Positions 12,400 to 25,309 of a DNA stretch of 64,000 nucleotides are shown here, one piece after another. A program made the translations under genes and the position numbers. How positions within the stretch are numbered: the stretch's first letter is position 1; each line of letters opens with the position of its first letter. Origin of the DNA: Channa striata. Its lineage: Eukaryota > Chordata > Actinopteri > Anabantiformes > Channidae. Location of the stretch: NCBI GenBank assembly GCA_033026295.1, contig CM065182.1, forward strand, positions 13,702,001 to 13,766,000, given 5' to 3'. The notes below the pieces were generated by a model, which was not told the DNA's origin, searched no databases, and saw nothing but the letters and a program-made list of their open reading frames with translations.

Positions 12400-15300
12400 T
12401 TTTATCACGGATGAAGTAGCCAACTAGGAAATGTGTAGTTTTCTTCCAAATATATGTTCACAGTATTATTTTCTATACAGTAATTCTTTGGGTGTATCTT
12501 GTGGTGATGCAAAATGGCTGTGCCTTTTTATAAATGTCTAGTTCTTTAATATTTTTTATTGACCATTGGCCTTTATTGAAACTGTTTTAATTGGACTTAA
12601 GCGTACATTGAATAGTGGAATAATTTTACCAATCAGATCTATCTTTTTGAGTTAGTATCCTCTTGAGTTTTATTAGAATATCATTACCGGAATACTAAAA
12701 GTGGAGTTTTTGGCGCATCTCTCATTTCTTGTGTAATTTTGCTGCTTGCTTGCTTAACAGGTTTGACTTGCAACACAGAATAGTATGGATAAAGTTTCCT
12801 AATGTGGTTAGATTGCACCCCCTCCCCGCTGGATTAGCAGAAAACATTACCTTTGTGCCAGTTTCTGACTGTTGTGTTCCTGCGGTGTGTTTTAGCCATT
12901 ATATCTAACCTGCAGATCAGTGGACCAGAGATATCAGGACTTGGTGAAAGTGTGTATAGGGCACTGGTGTTCGACTGTGTTTCAGTGTGTCAGCATTACA
13001 CTTTTAGATGGGTCATATGTCAGATGAGCTGATGAGACATATATAATCTGTATTTACTACACAACAGCTTGCCAATCTATAAATACACTAAAAAGTGCCA
13101 ACATCCATAAAGCTCAAAATAAGCACAAAATATTTTAAGTCATCTGGATTTAATATCTTGTTCACACAAGAAGCCAAATGTGTATAGAAGACACACATAT
13201 GTTAGTATGAGTTTACCTGAATAATGACTCAGTTTAATTTCAGCCCGATGGCATGTGTATCATTGCTGCTGTTGTAGCAACAGCTTAAGAAATATGTTAC
13301 ATCATTAATCCTTATTGCAAAGTCCCTTTTCACTGTTTCCTTTGCTTCTGTATTTTAACCTTCAGCGCGTTAACAGTTGCAGCATGTCATTTGTGTAGAC
13401 TGGTAAGTCCTTTCAAAAAGAACGTATTGAACTCGCCTGATTCTAGGAGAGAGGCTAGATTGCTGACCCCCGAAGCACAGAGCAGGTAACAAAAATGCCG
13501 GGTTGTGCCGAACTACTCAAAGTTCCCATCTGTGAAAGTTCAGCTCTATGCTGGACCACCTCTGCACTGGCTCGTGCAGCCTTGTGCAGCTGCTGATGAA
13601 ACACAGAACTTTGGAGGCTGCCAACAATCGCACTCACAAATGGCGAAATAATGAAGTAAATTCAGTGTTGGTGGTTGAAACTGATTTTTTTTGGTTTTGG
13701 TAATTGACACGCTGAGATTGTCGGTTCAGTTTATGGACAAATACACATGGCATGACAAGCCATATTGTAATAATAATACAAACTCTTATGTTGGAAATGT
13801 ATTCGTGTTCGGATTTTCATCACCCATGTGACACATAACATTACCATGAGTACCATCACCTCATGTGTGTAGTTCACCTGTTAAAGACACTCGCTGCCCT
13901 TCACACATGAATGTGTGGGTGTAACAACACTTTTACTATAGCACCTTTTTTTTTTCTATTTCCTGAACTCTCATACTGTACATGTGAGAGCGTGGCTCCG
14001 TTCTGTCTGGTCTCTGTAGTGACAAACACTGTATACACTTAACCTAACATATCCAGAGGCTGTGCCGTTCTCTACAGTGCATGCTCGTTAGCAGAGGACC
14101 CACACTATCCTCTCATAATTCAGAACAAAGCATCTTTCTTCTGATTTATCTCTCAAGGACAGAAAGTCAGGAGACACTTGTGTTTCTATCAGAGATTTAA
14201 AGGTGCTGCAGCCTTCTATACTACCAAGTCCACTTGTTGAGATTTTGCCTGCTCACACACCACCCAGGCAAATGAACAGAGACACGCAGATATAAACGGA
14301 ATTCTTTTAATCGCTCTTTATCACGATATGCTAATAATCGAGAGAAAAGTCCTATATGAGCATCTGTGTAGGTTCATGAATATCTCTGAATGGCTTGTGA
14401 GGTCCTTTTGTAGAGAGGCAAAATGTCCTTGATGTGTGTAGTAGCTGTGGAGAGGTAGTTGCTGTGGACACTTGTGTCTAAATGATAACTCTTGAATTTA
14501 GCATTATCTGCTTCGGGGGTTAGAGGTGTTTCGGAGACTATCATATGAGTAGTCAGATGGTTTTTTTGGTCAAATGCTCATTAACAAAACCACAGCCATT
14601 CGCCAATTCTGATCTGCTTCTTGAAAGCGTCCTTTCTGTCACCAGAGCGAGATACTGTCTTTATCATTCTAATGGCCACAAGCCAACAGTGGCTGCCTGT
14701 AGGCTCTTTTGGGGAACTCCATTAAAATACAGTATGGAAAATTAACTGACAGCACTAATTCATCAATGTTTGTGTGGACGCCGGCTGAAAAAAACAGTAC
14801 ATTAGAAGTCCCATCTGTAAATGGACAATGGATCTGCTATGGGTAACGGTTGGTAGTGGGTGGGTTTTTGACAGAAGATGACGAAGTTCAACAAGCTGTC
14901 CTGTCAAAAAAATACTTTAAACTGTCTTCTACTTGTGTAATGGTATTATAGTCTTTATTGTTATTTGTTTGTTTGAGGAATTTGTTTGCGAGCCACACAT
15001 CCAGTCACACTTGAATGGCTTTCTGTTAGACTGAATGTCCTAACACATAAATCTGCTGTGCTATTTGAGACATTTTAGTGGCAGTGGAACTAAATGTGAA
15101 CAGTTAAATTCAATTTAGAGGACTATATAAAGAGGCAGCAGCTCCAGTAAGTGTGTGATGCACAGAAATGCATGAACATAATACAGTTATTCAAGCAATC
15201 TCAGCTGAGCAGTGGTCATAACATTGTACTGTACTCTGTAATTACTTCACAATGCTCTGACCAAGCAAGAGAGCATTCACCACAGAAAAAATATGTGTTG

Positions 15301-15690
15301 TTGTGAATTAATGAAATGCTATTTTACAGTGTGTGCATATTTTTAAGCTGTCCCTGGTGGTCAGCTGGAAATCAAAACTGTACAGTAGCTGTGAAGGAGG
15401 AATGACTGGTCCTGCATCTGTGCTGTAGGTGGACAGCCAGTTCAAAGTTTAGGAAGTCATTTCATATTGTTGTTTGGATAATGCTCGGCTCAGACCTAGT
15501 CCAGACTTGTTCAAATTATCATCAGACATTTAGAAACATTTAAAAAGGATTCCATTGGCTGATGCGATGTTTGAACCACACGATTTCATTAAAGGAAGAA
15601 AATGAAGTCAAGAGAAAGAAAAATGTGTGAAAATCTTGGCTCAACTTGTCCACAGCCTACGTGTGCTTGTTGACGATTTTCAGTGACTGC
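12400..15690. other. non-coding stretch; one conserved-looking block
   Basis: No gene is recognisable. Positions 14270-14730 are less AT-biased and lack simple repeats, with homeodomain-type cores (for example ctaataatcg near 14331). This segment could be a conserved regulatory element. The rest shows nothing I can name. Confidence 0.4.
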
Positions 15691-16720
15691 TATAAAGGCA
15701 AATCAATTAAATCCTGAGACTGTGAGGTGTGTTTTGTTCTGCTTCGCCTTAAGTGTGTGTGATTTAGGTGCATTAGTTAACTTACTCGTTAATTGCTTCA
15801 CAATGCTATAGACAAACACTCGAATGTAATAAAAGACACGGCGCCCCAAATTACTCAGATTTAATCAGCCAGCCCAACATTATTGGCCAGAGCTGAACAT
15901 TAACTTACGTGAAAAAGAACAAGTTTAATTGTGCTGATCACAGGAAACCCAGACACAGTTGCATTAGCTGGGCTTTCATTTATTTACTTATGTTTTTTCA
16001 GAGACATTTGATTGATTAGAGCAAGGTTTAGTTGTTTTGTCAGAAGAGTGACACGAGCGCTTTGCGTCTTTATCGAACACACCTTCAATTATCACTCGTC
16101 AGATCAACACCTCAAAACCGGATTATTGCTTAAAATTCCCCAGCGTGTGCTCACTACACATTTACATTGTGTACTAAATTACATTAGATCACGAATCCAA
16201 ACCATACTATTAAAGTATGATTTCTGGTAGTTTATATGCTAATGCACTTGGGCTAAATGGATGATTGAAATTAATAATTACAATGTTGGACAGTGATCGT
16301 TAAGCAGTAGAGATTTCAAACAAACTCGTAAATTATTATTAATTAGGTGTAACATAAAACACTCTTGATAAGTGCAAATCTGCAGCTGATTCATTCTGTA
16401 TGCACATGCATGGACATGAGCTTTTCATAAGGCCCCGTGGCCCCTTTTGTCTCCACATTTAAATGTTACCAAGGGCCTTGAATATATGCGTGTAGTGTGT
16501 TTTGTAAGCAGTACTTGCCATATTCAAGATGCATATTATTCACATGGCTGATACTGTTCCTTTCATAAGCACGCCTCTTATGTCCATTGTCAACCCCATC
16601 CCCCACCCTCACCAGTTCACCCCTCCCTCCTCTCCCCCCCGCCTTGATTAACTAATGTCCAATTTGATGCAGCGTATTTCATGAGCTCGTCACCCAATAC
16701 AGGCAGCTGATTAACCTGGA
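15690..16720. promoter_or_regulatory. candidate conserved noncoding element cluster
   Basis: Repeat-free sequence with many TAAT/ATTA cores, an octamer-like atgctaatg near 16218, and low-degeneracy AT-rich text without codon structure. Such sequence is typical of vertebrate enhancers around developmental transcription-factor genes, and zbtb20 starts 3 kb downstream. Conservation cannot be measured here, so this is inference from sequence texture only. Confidence 0.3.
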
Positions 16721-16761
16721 GTCTGGCTGGTGAAGTTGCAACCCTCATCTAGCTGTCTTAA

Positions 16762-17168
16762 TTTTTTTTTTTTTTTTTTTTTTGCACCCCACTCCCCCAC
16801 CCTTCCTCTACCCTTCCTCAGTCTTTGTTGTGGCAGCAGCAGCAGAGCATGCATTGCATTGGCGGCCTGAAGCATTGTGTCTGATTTCCAGCAGACAAAC
16901 TGACCTCTGGGGATTTATTGACAGCAAACTCCACAGAGGCAGACACAGAGCTGGGAGCATGGAGGCAGCCGAAGAGGGGTGGAGGGTGTTGGGGAAGGTT
17001 CGCAGGGAGAGAGAGGAGGAAGAGGAGGGGGCACAGACAGAGAGACAGACAGATGGAAGGAAAGACAGTGAGAGTTTCAACGTGATGAAACAGGAAACAG
17101 GTATAGACACACAGAGAAACAGATCGAATCAAGGGGCGTGATAGACACCCCGAATTTAGTTTGACTTT

Positions 17169-17199
<31 letters not shown>
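16762..17199. repeat. two poly(T) runs bracketing a purine-rich segment
   Basis: A 22-T run (16762-16783) and a 29-T run (17171-17199) enclose about 390 bp that includes a purine-rich stretch (gagagaggaggaagagga, 17008-17060). The open frames across it on both strands are low-complexity artefacts. Confidence 0.7.
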
Positions 17200-17345
17200 G
17201 GTGGAGCTTTAGGAAGTGAAAGAAAATGGCCGCCTCCTGCAAGGATCTAATTAATTTTGAAGGATCATCAGCCCCTTTAGTCCAAGGCAGGGTACAGGAG
17301 GGAGGGGAGGAGGGAGGGAGACAGACCCCTGGGCTGATTAGAATT
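17200..17345. promoter_or_regulatory. candidate regulatory block with G-rich core
   Basis: The segment gatctaattaattttgaag (near 17244) is homeodomain-site-like. It is followed by gggaggggaggagggaggga-type G runs at 17298-17320 that could form a G-quadruplex on the plus strand. No coding potential is seen. Confidence 0.25.
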
Positions 17346-17349
17346 CACT

Positions 17350-19500
17350 GCAGGTAGGCGCTGGCTGCTGCTCACCCACTGTGTCACGGCTAAAATGGAA
17401 TCACTGTTGTGAGTGGCAGTCTGGGCAACTGAAGCCTGCTTCCCTTGGCCTGCTCCTTTGTTGCCAGCATTCACCTCACTTTACCCCTCAGGCAGGTGGA
17501 TTTACATGTCTGGATGGGCAAGGGAAGCCAGGGAGGGACCATATATGTTTGCATTGTCTAACAGTAGACACACAAAAAAAGGCCCATGGCATCGGGATAC
17601 AGTCACGTCTTAACCTAACCCCTGCATGCAAAAAAAAAAAGGTCAAATATTTGCTACCATAATGTATTTAAGGATTTTAGATTATGCGTTTGTTTAGTAC
17701 GACGAAGACAAGACTTTAAAATAATGATTTTTTTTGTTAGTTTCACTTGGATTTTATATTAATTAAATGACTGGGTTATGACAATGTTTACACCTACAGT
17801 AGGTTTATCATTTGGCCTAGGTCCAGTTTTTAAGCTCTTAGAACAAGCCTTATTTTGGGGTTCAAGCTCATATTGAAGGCTGTTGTAAAAAATACGGCTT
17901 ATTTTAGGAGATTGTATGTTTCTGCTTGAGAGAAATGGATTAAAGTTTAATTTTAGATGTAAGGGTTAAGGATTTTACTGTAAACTAAAATTTCTTTTCT
18001 GGCCAAGACAGAAGAACAAACAAGTGTGTGTGCGCGCGTTTTTGTGCCAAAGAATGATCCGTCTCAGTATCGAGTTATCACCCTCTGCTGCGAAACACGC
18101 TATTACTTGTCTATATCTAATCATCAGATTTGTTAGTCGACAGGAACATTTCAAGACAACAAGCACATGTCTCCCTGTCCGCAGTACTTCTCAAACTGGG
18201 GCCTGTGGACACAAAGCAGCCTGGCAGCACAGCTTTTTTACTTCTTACACTTTAACCACTCCACTCTGGCTTTCCCCATATTTTCTGTTCTAAACTAAAG
18301 ATAGAATCCTAATCAAATTTGAACATTTTGGAGTCATATTTGTAGTTTAACGTGTATGTGTTACCTTGCGACAGCGTATGATCCAGAGATTGTGAAAAAA
18401 AAAAACTACAGAGGCTTATTGCTTAACTGTTGTTTCAAACTGTAGATTTTAGCTCAGTGTCTTAAAGTGAAAGGTGTGTGTTCTCTGGAAGTGCTTGAGA
18501 TTTGTAAAAGAATAATGTGCGTCAACATTAACGTGCAGGTCTGGTCAAATCCTAGCCTCATTCTGTTCATTCAGAATCACACTGTATTCCCTGGCATTTC
18601 ACAGAGATCACTTGATGTCCATGTTTCAGCCAGCTATTAAACAGTTTTTACTCCATTTGCAAGAAATATTTATGAGTCACACTTGTAATTATGATCCAAA
18701 CTCCAATTAATGACAAATATTCATATCCTGTCATGCAGAGTAATTTCCATGTAGTTTTAAAAAGGTTATTGGTTGAAATATTGGAAAGCTGTATGACCAG
18801 TGTGGGAATAATATGTGAGAAGCAGTTTTTTGAAAAGGGCATTTTGCGTCGCTTCTGTGCATTTCCCGGCTTTAAATGATACCGTGATTGTTTAACATAA
18901 TTATGTTTCTAACTTTGAGGTCAAACGTGTGTACAGTGTAAGAGCAGCTGTGTGAGACTTTCACAGCATCACCAAACCGTCTCATCACATGCCTGACGTT
19001 GTTGAATGCCTTTCTTGTGTTTTTCAATGAATGCCTTATGTGTTATAATATTTTTTCTATTATTACAACTTCTCATGTCCACTCTGTCTGTATTGGACTT
19101 CGTCTTGTTTCACTGAAGGGTTTGAAAATGAAAAATGACATGATACGCACACTTTGCGGGGAGTGTCTCTGAAACCTTTTTTGCAGTGTTTCAACTGTGT
19201 AAATTTATGAGGAATTGTGACGATTTTTCTGTGGAAGGGTGTGGTTTTGTTGTCCAGCAGCACTGATAACTGCTGTGCCTCCAGCACCAACATTATTCTC
19301 AATCTTCATTTGTAATTGGTGGTCATGTGTACACAGACACGTCCATTCGTCTAGCTTTGAAAACTCTTCACACATCTGTTGCAGTGCGTCGGTGGCAGAT
19401 ATTCCTGTTACTGTGGCTCCTTGTTCATTAAGGGAGTGGCACTATCGACGAGGCAGTATATGGCATTAAGATTTGTCTTTGTCTCCCCCTTCCCCAAACA
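17350..19500. other. non-coding stretch, likely zbtb20 intron
   Basis: No recognisable exon or repeat. The last 40 bases form a good polypyrimidine tract ending in CAG just before the exon that starts at 19508, so this is best read as intron. Confidence 0.45.
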
Positions 19501-19507
19501 CTGACAG

Positions 19508-19652
19508 AGCAACACATGATTTGGACAGAGAGGACTGACAGCCTTGCCTAGAACCCGGCCTCTGATCAGCCATCTCCACCAGCAAACTGAAGCTTGACCC
19601 GCACTTCATCACCAGCCACACAAGCATCTTCGTAACAAAACGTCATCAGACT
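19508..19652 (+). other. zbtb20: zbtb20 upstream exon, homologous to mammalian N-terminal coding exon but interrupted by a stop
   Basis: A pyrimidine-rich acceptor ending ctgacag precedes 19508, and a GTGAGT donor follows 19652. The last base, T, completes a Cys codon with the GT that opens the next exon. The end of the exon in that frame reads SSDC, continuing DISCKGM, exactly as at the junction in mammalian ZBTB20 isoform 1. Further upstream PALHH aligns with mammalian PALIH. However TGA stops lie in frame at 19595-19597 and 19517-19519, and no ATG lies between the later stop and the next exon. The exon is therefore probably 5' UTR here, and translation starts at 20820. Exon identity is inferred from splice phase and residual similarity. 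Confidence 0.65.
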
Positions 19653-20799
19653 GTGAGTACAGGGCTGCTTCAGTTTTTTTTTTTCCCTTTAAGTTCGAAA
19701 TAACTCAAGCGGCAACAAGCGTTAATACTTTGTGTTAATTACATTTTACTTTATTAAATTTAAAAATATCTGTTATTCTCAAATATGAATCTATCCTTTT
19801 TTTATAGAGGCAGTAGTTGTGTGGTGATTCTGACATTTTATTCGTAGTATTTTGCACTTCTCTTTGACAGTGTAAACCAATTATTTAATACAATTTCGAC
19901 ATTGATTTCTAAATTTGTACAACATTAAATGAGCTTTTGTTTTAAATAAAAGTGCAAATTTAATTAAAACTGACTTATTAACTGAAAATCTATGTTTATA
20001 TACAGAGGAAATTACCGAAATGAATTTTACAGTGACAACAACTTAGAATTTGCTTACAAACTAGCTGTTTATTTAAAATTTGGATTTTTATCCCTCTTAA
20101 TTTCTCCCTGAGAAGAAAAGCATCTTAAGTTCTCCTACACACTGATCAGCCAGCAGCCGGGTCACATCTAGTGTGTTCCTAGGATAGTTAGAAAGCGCCA
20201 TCACAGGGAACACATGGCTAACAAAAGAGGCCTGTTGTCATCTGAGCCCAGTGCACCACCCAATGGTGGTTGGAGGAATCTCACAAAATCCCAATGGCAA
20301 CGAAACTTGTAATGAATTAGCAACCATTTTAAGTGTCTTTAAAGCCGGCAGTGTGGATTTTACAACTGTGAATTAAGGGAAAAATAAAGATATTAATGTT
20401 TTATCTTAATATTAGAGCCATAATCTATTACTGTATCATCATTTTAGAAATCCTCTTCTAAACATTTCCTGTGTTGTATTAACAAGTAACATTCAATACC
20501 ACTCATATTTTCATATAGGTCATGTATTTTATGTATTGTATTTACGGCCTGCAAAAATGGTTTACAAATAGGCAAACTGCTCCCATTCAAGAGTTCACCG
20601 TTCAACTTTCCTTATGTAGTGTAATTTTATTTATTATTTATTGAATTGCACAATTTTATTACTCCTAATGTATTGGGAATACATAAACAACTAATGGAAA
20701 TATATTGTTGTTTTATGTGGGAGAAATTATATTGACTTTAAGTGCAGCCATAGTGGTGAGTCCAGTTTTTAAGTCAAGTGTGTTGCTTCCTGCTTGCAG

Positions 20800-22335
20800 G
20801 TGACATCAGTTGCAAGGGGATGACCGAGCGCATTCATAACATCAATCTTCACAACTTCAGCAATTCTGTACTTGAGACCCTCAATGAGCAGCGCAACCGT
20901 GGGCACTTCTGTGACGTGACTGTTCGGATCCATGGAAGTATGCTGCGAGCTCACCGGTGCGTGCTGGCTGCTGGAAGCCCTTTCTTTCAGGACAAGCTGC
21001 TTCTGGGCTACAGCGACATTGAGATCCCTTCTGTGGTCTCAGTGCAATCCATCCAAAAGCTGATTGACTTTATGTACAGTGGGATTCTGCGGGTATCTCA
21101 GTCAGAGGCCCTGCAGATTCTCACTGCTGCCAGCATCCTACAGATCAAGACCGTCATCGATGAGTGTACCCGCATTGTGTCCCAGAATGTGGGCCTGGCT
21201 GGGCCCGGGGGGTTCCCTGTTATACCAGGAGACTCTGGTCAGGAAACACCTCGTGGCACTCCAGAGTCTGGCACCTCTGGGCCCAGCAGCGATGCAGAAT
21301 CAGGTTATATGCAAGCAACATCACAGCAAAGCATGGATCGCACATACACATCACTGTACTCCTACCCTGGTCTCTCTCTGCAGAACGGCACCCGTGAGCG
21401 CCCCCTTTTCATTAACCCTCTGTCGGCTAATTACGATCCAAGTCTCGGCACTCAGAAGGACCAGCAGTCTCAAGATCCGCCGTGGATCAACCGCATCCAA
21501 GAGAGATCTCAGCAGGTCGATCGCTTCATCTCCACAGCAGAGTCCACTCACTGCCGCAAGCAACCCCGACCGGTACGCATACAAACAGGAGGGATGCACA
21601 TAAAACAGGAGGCTGAAGATGAGTACAGCTGCTACGACAATTTGGGGGACCTCCAAGATGACACTGACCATACTGAAGGTGTAGAGAGTGAATCCAAGGT
21701 TGAAAGTTTTGACTCAGGGGTGAGCTCCTCCATCAGTACTGAGCCAGATGCTATGGAGCAGCAGCAGTACCTGACCACCTTTACCCGAGAGGCTGGCGGG
21801 GAAGGGCCGCAGGGTGACGGAGCTCCAGTGCAGATAGAGGTCAATGACTCCTCCCCAGAGCAAGTGCAAGAGACAGAGGACGGGGACACATCCCACAGCA
21901 CTAGTGACAGTAGCATAATGCAGCCCCTGCCAAACTCAGTCATGTCCCAGTCCCTGCAAAGTGCCCCGCACTACTTGCGTCAGGCAGAATCACACACCAG
22001 CAATCTGAGGATGCCGCTCACCGTGACCAGCAATTCCCAAGTGATGGGCACTGCTGGAAGCACCTACCTGCCCACACTCTTTCCTACACAGCCGTCTAGA
22101 GACAACAAGCCTTTCCTTTACCTTCCTGGCCAGCAGCAAACCCAGTTTGTGGCAGTGCCGCCCCCTGCAATGCCATCATTCCCGAACCCTATGTCGGTAC
22201 AGCAAGCGCCAGCTCAGCAGCAACAGGCTGCAGGTGGAATTGGTCAGGGGGAAAAGAAGCCCTATGAATGCACTCTCTGCAGTAAAACCTTTACTGCAAA
22301 ACAGAACTACGTAAAACACATGTTTGTTCATACCG
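20800..22335 (+). CDS. zbtb20: zbtb20 exon: BTB domain, middle region and finger 1
   Basis: The acceptor is cttgcag before 20800; the donor is the GT at 22336-22337 (ACCG|GTAAGT, phase 1). The exon opens with GT completing a Cys codon from the upstream exon. Coding begins at 20820. The splice falls in the TGEKP linker between fingers 1 and 2, the same place as in mammals. Confidence 0.92.
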
Positions 22336-24845
22336 GTAAGTCAACACGTCATATGTTTTAAAGATTTTAAATTATTAAGTAATGTAAAGATACATAGAGT
22401 GTATATATTATGTGAGCTCTGTATTTTTACTGGAGAAGTGTAACAGCACAGCCTCAGATGTTGGATGTATTAAGTCACAGCTAACCAGTGTCTTTGTAAC
22501 TTCTGTATCTGACTTTTCTATGCTGGCACATTGCTCAGGAGCACGTCATTACACTGTGCACGACTCACATCCAGTGTTGATAGCGTTATTAATCAAGCTA
22601 TAGAAATCATTATCACAGAAAGAATGAGATATCATATAGTGTAATTAGATGATCTCATAAAAACTGCCTTCTCAGATATCATTAGTTATTTGTCAGAGTG
22701 CACAACTTGTCCAGAATCACCTGTCATACAGTATGAAGGTCATTCCCAACAAAAGTCTCTGTTGAAATAATGGTGTGCAGTGAAGTGTAGACGTGTTCAA
22801 AAAGAAAGTCGCTGACCGATCAATCCCGTGGACTAAATCTGAATTTCCTTTGGCAGTCAATTATTACCTTTAATGAGGCATGGAAAAAACATTATACAAA
22901 ACCTACAGACTTGTGCAAGAAACGGTTGAATTTAGGATAATATTATATCTGTGTCTCTGTAAGGCTACCACATACATCAAACACTACATATTTATTTGCG
23001 TATCAAAAGGGATCATGCAGCACTTTGGCGAATGTAGTAAAGTACATCTTCACGAGGCACCTCAAGTCTTAATTATCATTACAAAAGCATACAAAACTCC
23101 TAAAAATATGAATTTGTACAATACACACCCAAAATAGCTCAAAGACGAAGGACACACCAGTACTACTGCATGATCCACGTGCGGCAGAGCTTTCGTGTCA
23201 TTGGCTGCAATCAAAAATATGTCAGAGAGTGGGTTAATTGTATGAGTCACCGTATTACACATTCACTGCCCTGATAAAGCGCAAGACAATAAGTGCAAGC
23301 TCCATGGTGTGGTTGTGTAACTGACACTGACCTCTGACCTTCCTGTGAACCACGTAGAAAAAAGCATAAAGTAAATGTATAAAGGATTGGCTTCATTAAA
23401 TCAAAGCAGGCAGCTCCAGAATAATTCACTCAGTGTGGCAGCAAACAGTTGATACACAAGACTTCATTAACTTGCGTGGTGCAACTTGCTCATTTGAAGT
23501 GTTATCAGTCTCTTTCTCTATTTGTTAGTTTTATGTTCATTAATATGTTAATATTTTATACCATTATGTCAGCAGAGACAGTTATCTAAAATGAGCTTAC
23601 CTCTTAACAAACTGACAAAAATACCAAATAGATGCATAAATTATTTGGTTCCTGATTGTATGGAAATTAAGATAATTATATTTTTCAATTTCTTCCTCAT
23701 AGATCCACGTTGCTGTCTTTAAACGTATTACAGCAATTGAGAATAAAATAACAACTGTCACGTTTTGGTAATTTGTCACCATAACTGCATCAGAGCTACT
23801 TTTAAAGAAAGTCTTTCCCACACGGTTAATACATGTTTAAATAAATCTAGCCTGAGGTATGTTCCTTTTTCTGTAAAAGTAACACTTCTAGCTTCAGGCG
23901 TCTGATGTTGCTGCACAAGAAGAAGTCAGCTAAACCTGTCACATTGTTTGTGTAGCACTGAACCAGGAATGTTTGCCGTTAAAACTGGCCTTGATTTCAT
24001 TCGGAAACTTATTTGTATACTTTTGTATTATGTATATTTTTCGTTCATAGTATAATAGACACATGCCTTCATAAAGGTAAAATTACACACAGCCGCACGC
24101 CGACACGTTATACCACACAACACAGATGTCAACATTCAGTGAAGGTCCTTATCAAAGTGGCTTTTCAAAGAATCAGAACTTTTTTTTTCTCGAAATATAC
24201 TGAATGAAACCTCTGTGCAAGAGGTCCAAAGAAACCCTTTGCCTCCTTTTTTATTTAAACCTAATCCTCAAATGTTGTGCCTTTGCTTTTGTCTTACGTG
24301 TACATCCAGGTGAGAAGCCTCATCAGTGCAGCATCTGCTGGCGCTCGTTCTCCCTCAAGGATTACTTAATCAAACACATGGTGACACACACAGGGGTGCG
24401 GGCCTACCAGTGCAGCATCTGCAACAAGCGTTTCACCCAAAAGAGCTCTCTCAACGTCCACATGCGGCTGCACCGTGGAGAGAAGTCCTATGAGTGCTAC
24501 ATCTGCAAGAAGAAGTTCTCACACAAGACCCTGCTGGAGAGGCATATGGCCCTGCACAGCACAGGCAGCGACATCACAGGGCTGTCGGGGAGTGCAGGTA
24601 CCCCGGGTCCCGTCTCCATTCCCATGCCTATGGCTGTCCCTGAGCCAGGAGCTGGAGTGGTGGCCCTCGCTATGCCAGTGAGTGGAGGTGCTGGAGTAGG
24701 GGCTGGGGTTGGAACAGGAGTGGGTGTAGCTGCAGAAGCAAGCTGCCAAGAAGGGACCACCTACGTGTGCTCCGTCTGCCCTGCCAAGTTCGACCAAATG
24801 GAGCACTTCAATGACCACATGCGAATGCATGTCTCCGATGGATAA
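20820..24845 (+). CDS. zbtb20: Zinc finger and BTB domain-containing protein 20
   Basis: Nuclear BTB/POZ zinc-finger transcription repressor, known in vertebrates for roles in hippocampal and cortical neuron identity, liver gene repression and growth. The CDS joins 20820-22335 and 24310-24845 (2052 nt, 683 residues, close to the shorter mammalian isoform). The BTB domain spans about residues 15-125, with the HFCDVTVRIHG and AHRCVLAAGSPFF landmarks. A Ser/Gln/Glu-rich middle region includes a predicted SUMO-type IKQE site. Five C2H2 fingers lie at about 482-504, 510-532, 538-560, 566-588 and 657-679. A Gly/Val-rich linker (589-656) separates finger 5, and the protein ends in VSDG as in mammals. 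The start at 20820 is chosen because it matches the MTERIH start of the mammalian short isoform; the earlier ATG at 20778 lies in the intron. The fingers and BTB look intact. Confidence 0.95.
22336..24309 (+). other. zbtb20 intron between fingers 1 and 2
   Basis: Bounded by GTAAGT at 22336 and ATCCAG at 24304-24309. AT-rich, with no recognisable element. Reading on from the upstream exon adds eight codons and then stops at 22359-22361. Confidence 0.85.
24310..24845 (+). CDS. zbtb20: zbtb20 terminal coding exon: fingers 2 to 5
   Basis: Acceptor acatccag ends at 24309; the frame continues GT-GAG-AAG, restoring the GEKP linker. Fingers 2-4 follow in tandem, then the Gly/Val-rich linker and finger 5. 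The stop TAA is at 24843-24845. Confidence 0.93.
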
Positions 24846-25244
24846 GTACAAAAAGATAAACTTCTTTCAAAAAGAATGACAAATAAAATGGCACTAGATT
24901 TTCATTTTCTTATTTTGAGGTATGAAGAGTAATGAGTATAGACACTGGCACATTAAGTTTCCAAAAAAAAGATTTTTTTTTTCTGTTATTCTAAAAGAAA
25001 AAAAAAGATGGTGGCCTTAAGGCTTAGTAGTTTGATATTGATCTACTGGATGGATCCTAACTACAGGCCTCTAAATGTATGCTTTCCTAAAATACTGATT
25101 TATGTGTTGAACACTACCGAAAGGCCTACGAAAGAAACACATACACACAAACACACCTTTAGTGTAGATATGTCTGAATGAATGAATGAATATACATGTG
25201 TATATCTGTTTCTGTTTTTGCATAATGTCTTTCTGTTTGTCCAA

Positions 25245-25245
25245 G

Positions 25246-25307
<62 letters not shown>
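25245..25307. repeat. (GT)n microsatellite ending in (GC)n
   Basis: About 27 GT units with one TT interruption near 25261, then GCGCGCG. Such tracts can adopt Z-DNA. It lies in the presumed zbtb20 3' UTR. Confidence 0.95.

Positions 25308-25309
<2 letters not shown>

Noticed and set aside
16782..17141. 119-codon open frame with Glu/Arg-rich sequence
   Set aside because: Produced by a purine-rich repeat between two poly(T) runs; an open frame exists on the opposite strand as well.
20258..20278. Short palindrome accaccCAATggtggt in the zbtb20 intron
   Set aside because: Only a 5-6-bp stem; hairpins this short are expected by chance in a region of this size.
20778..20819. An in-frame ATG 42 bases before the chosen zbtb20 start
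   Set aside because: It lies before the splice acceptor at 20798-20799, so it is intronic; 20820 matches the known short-isoform start.
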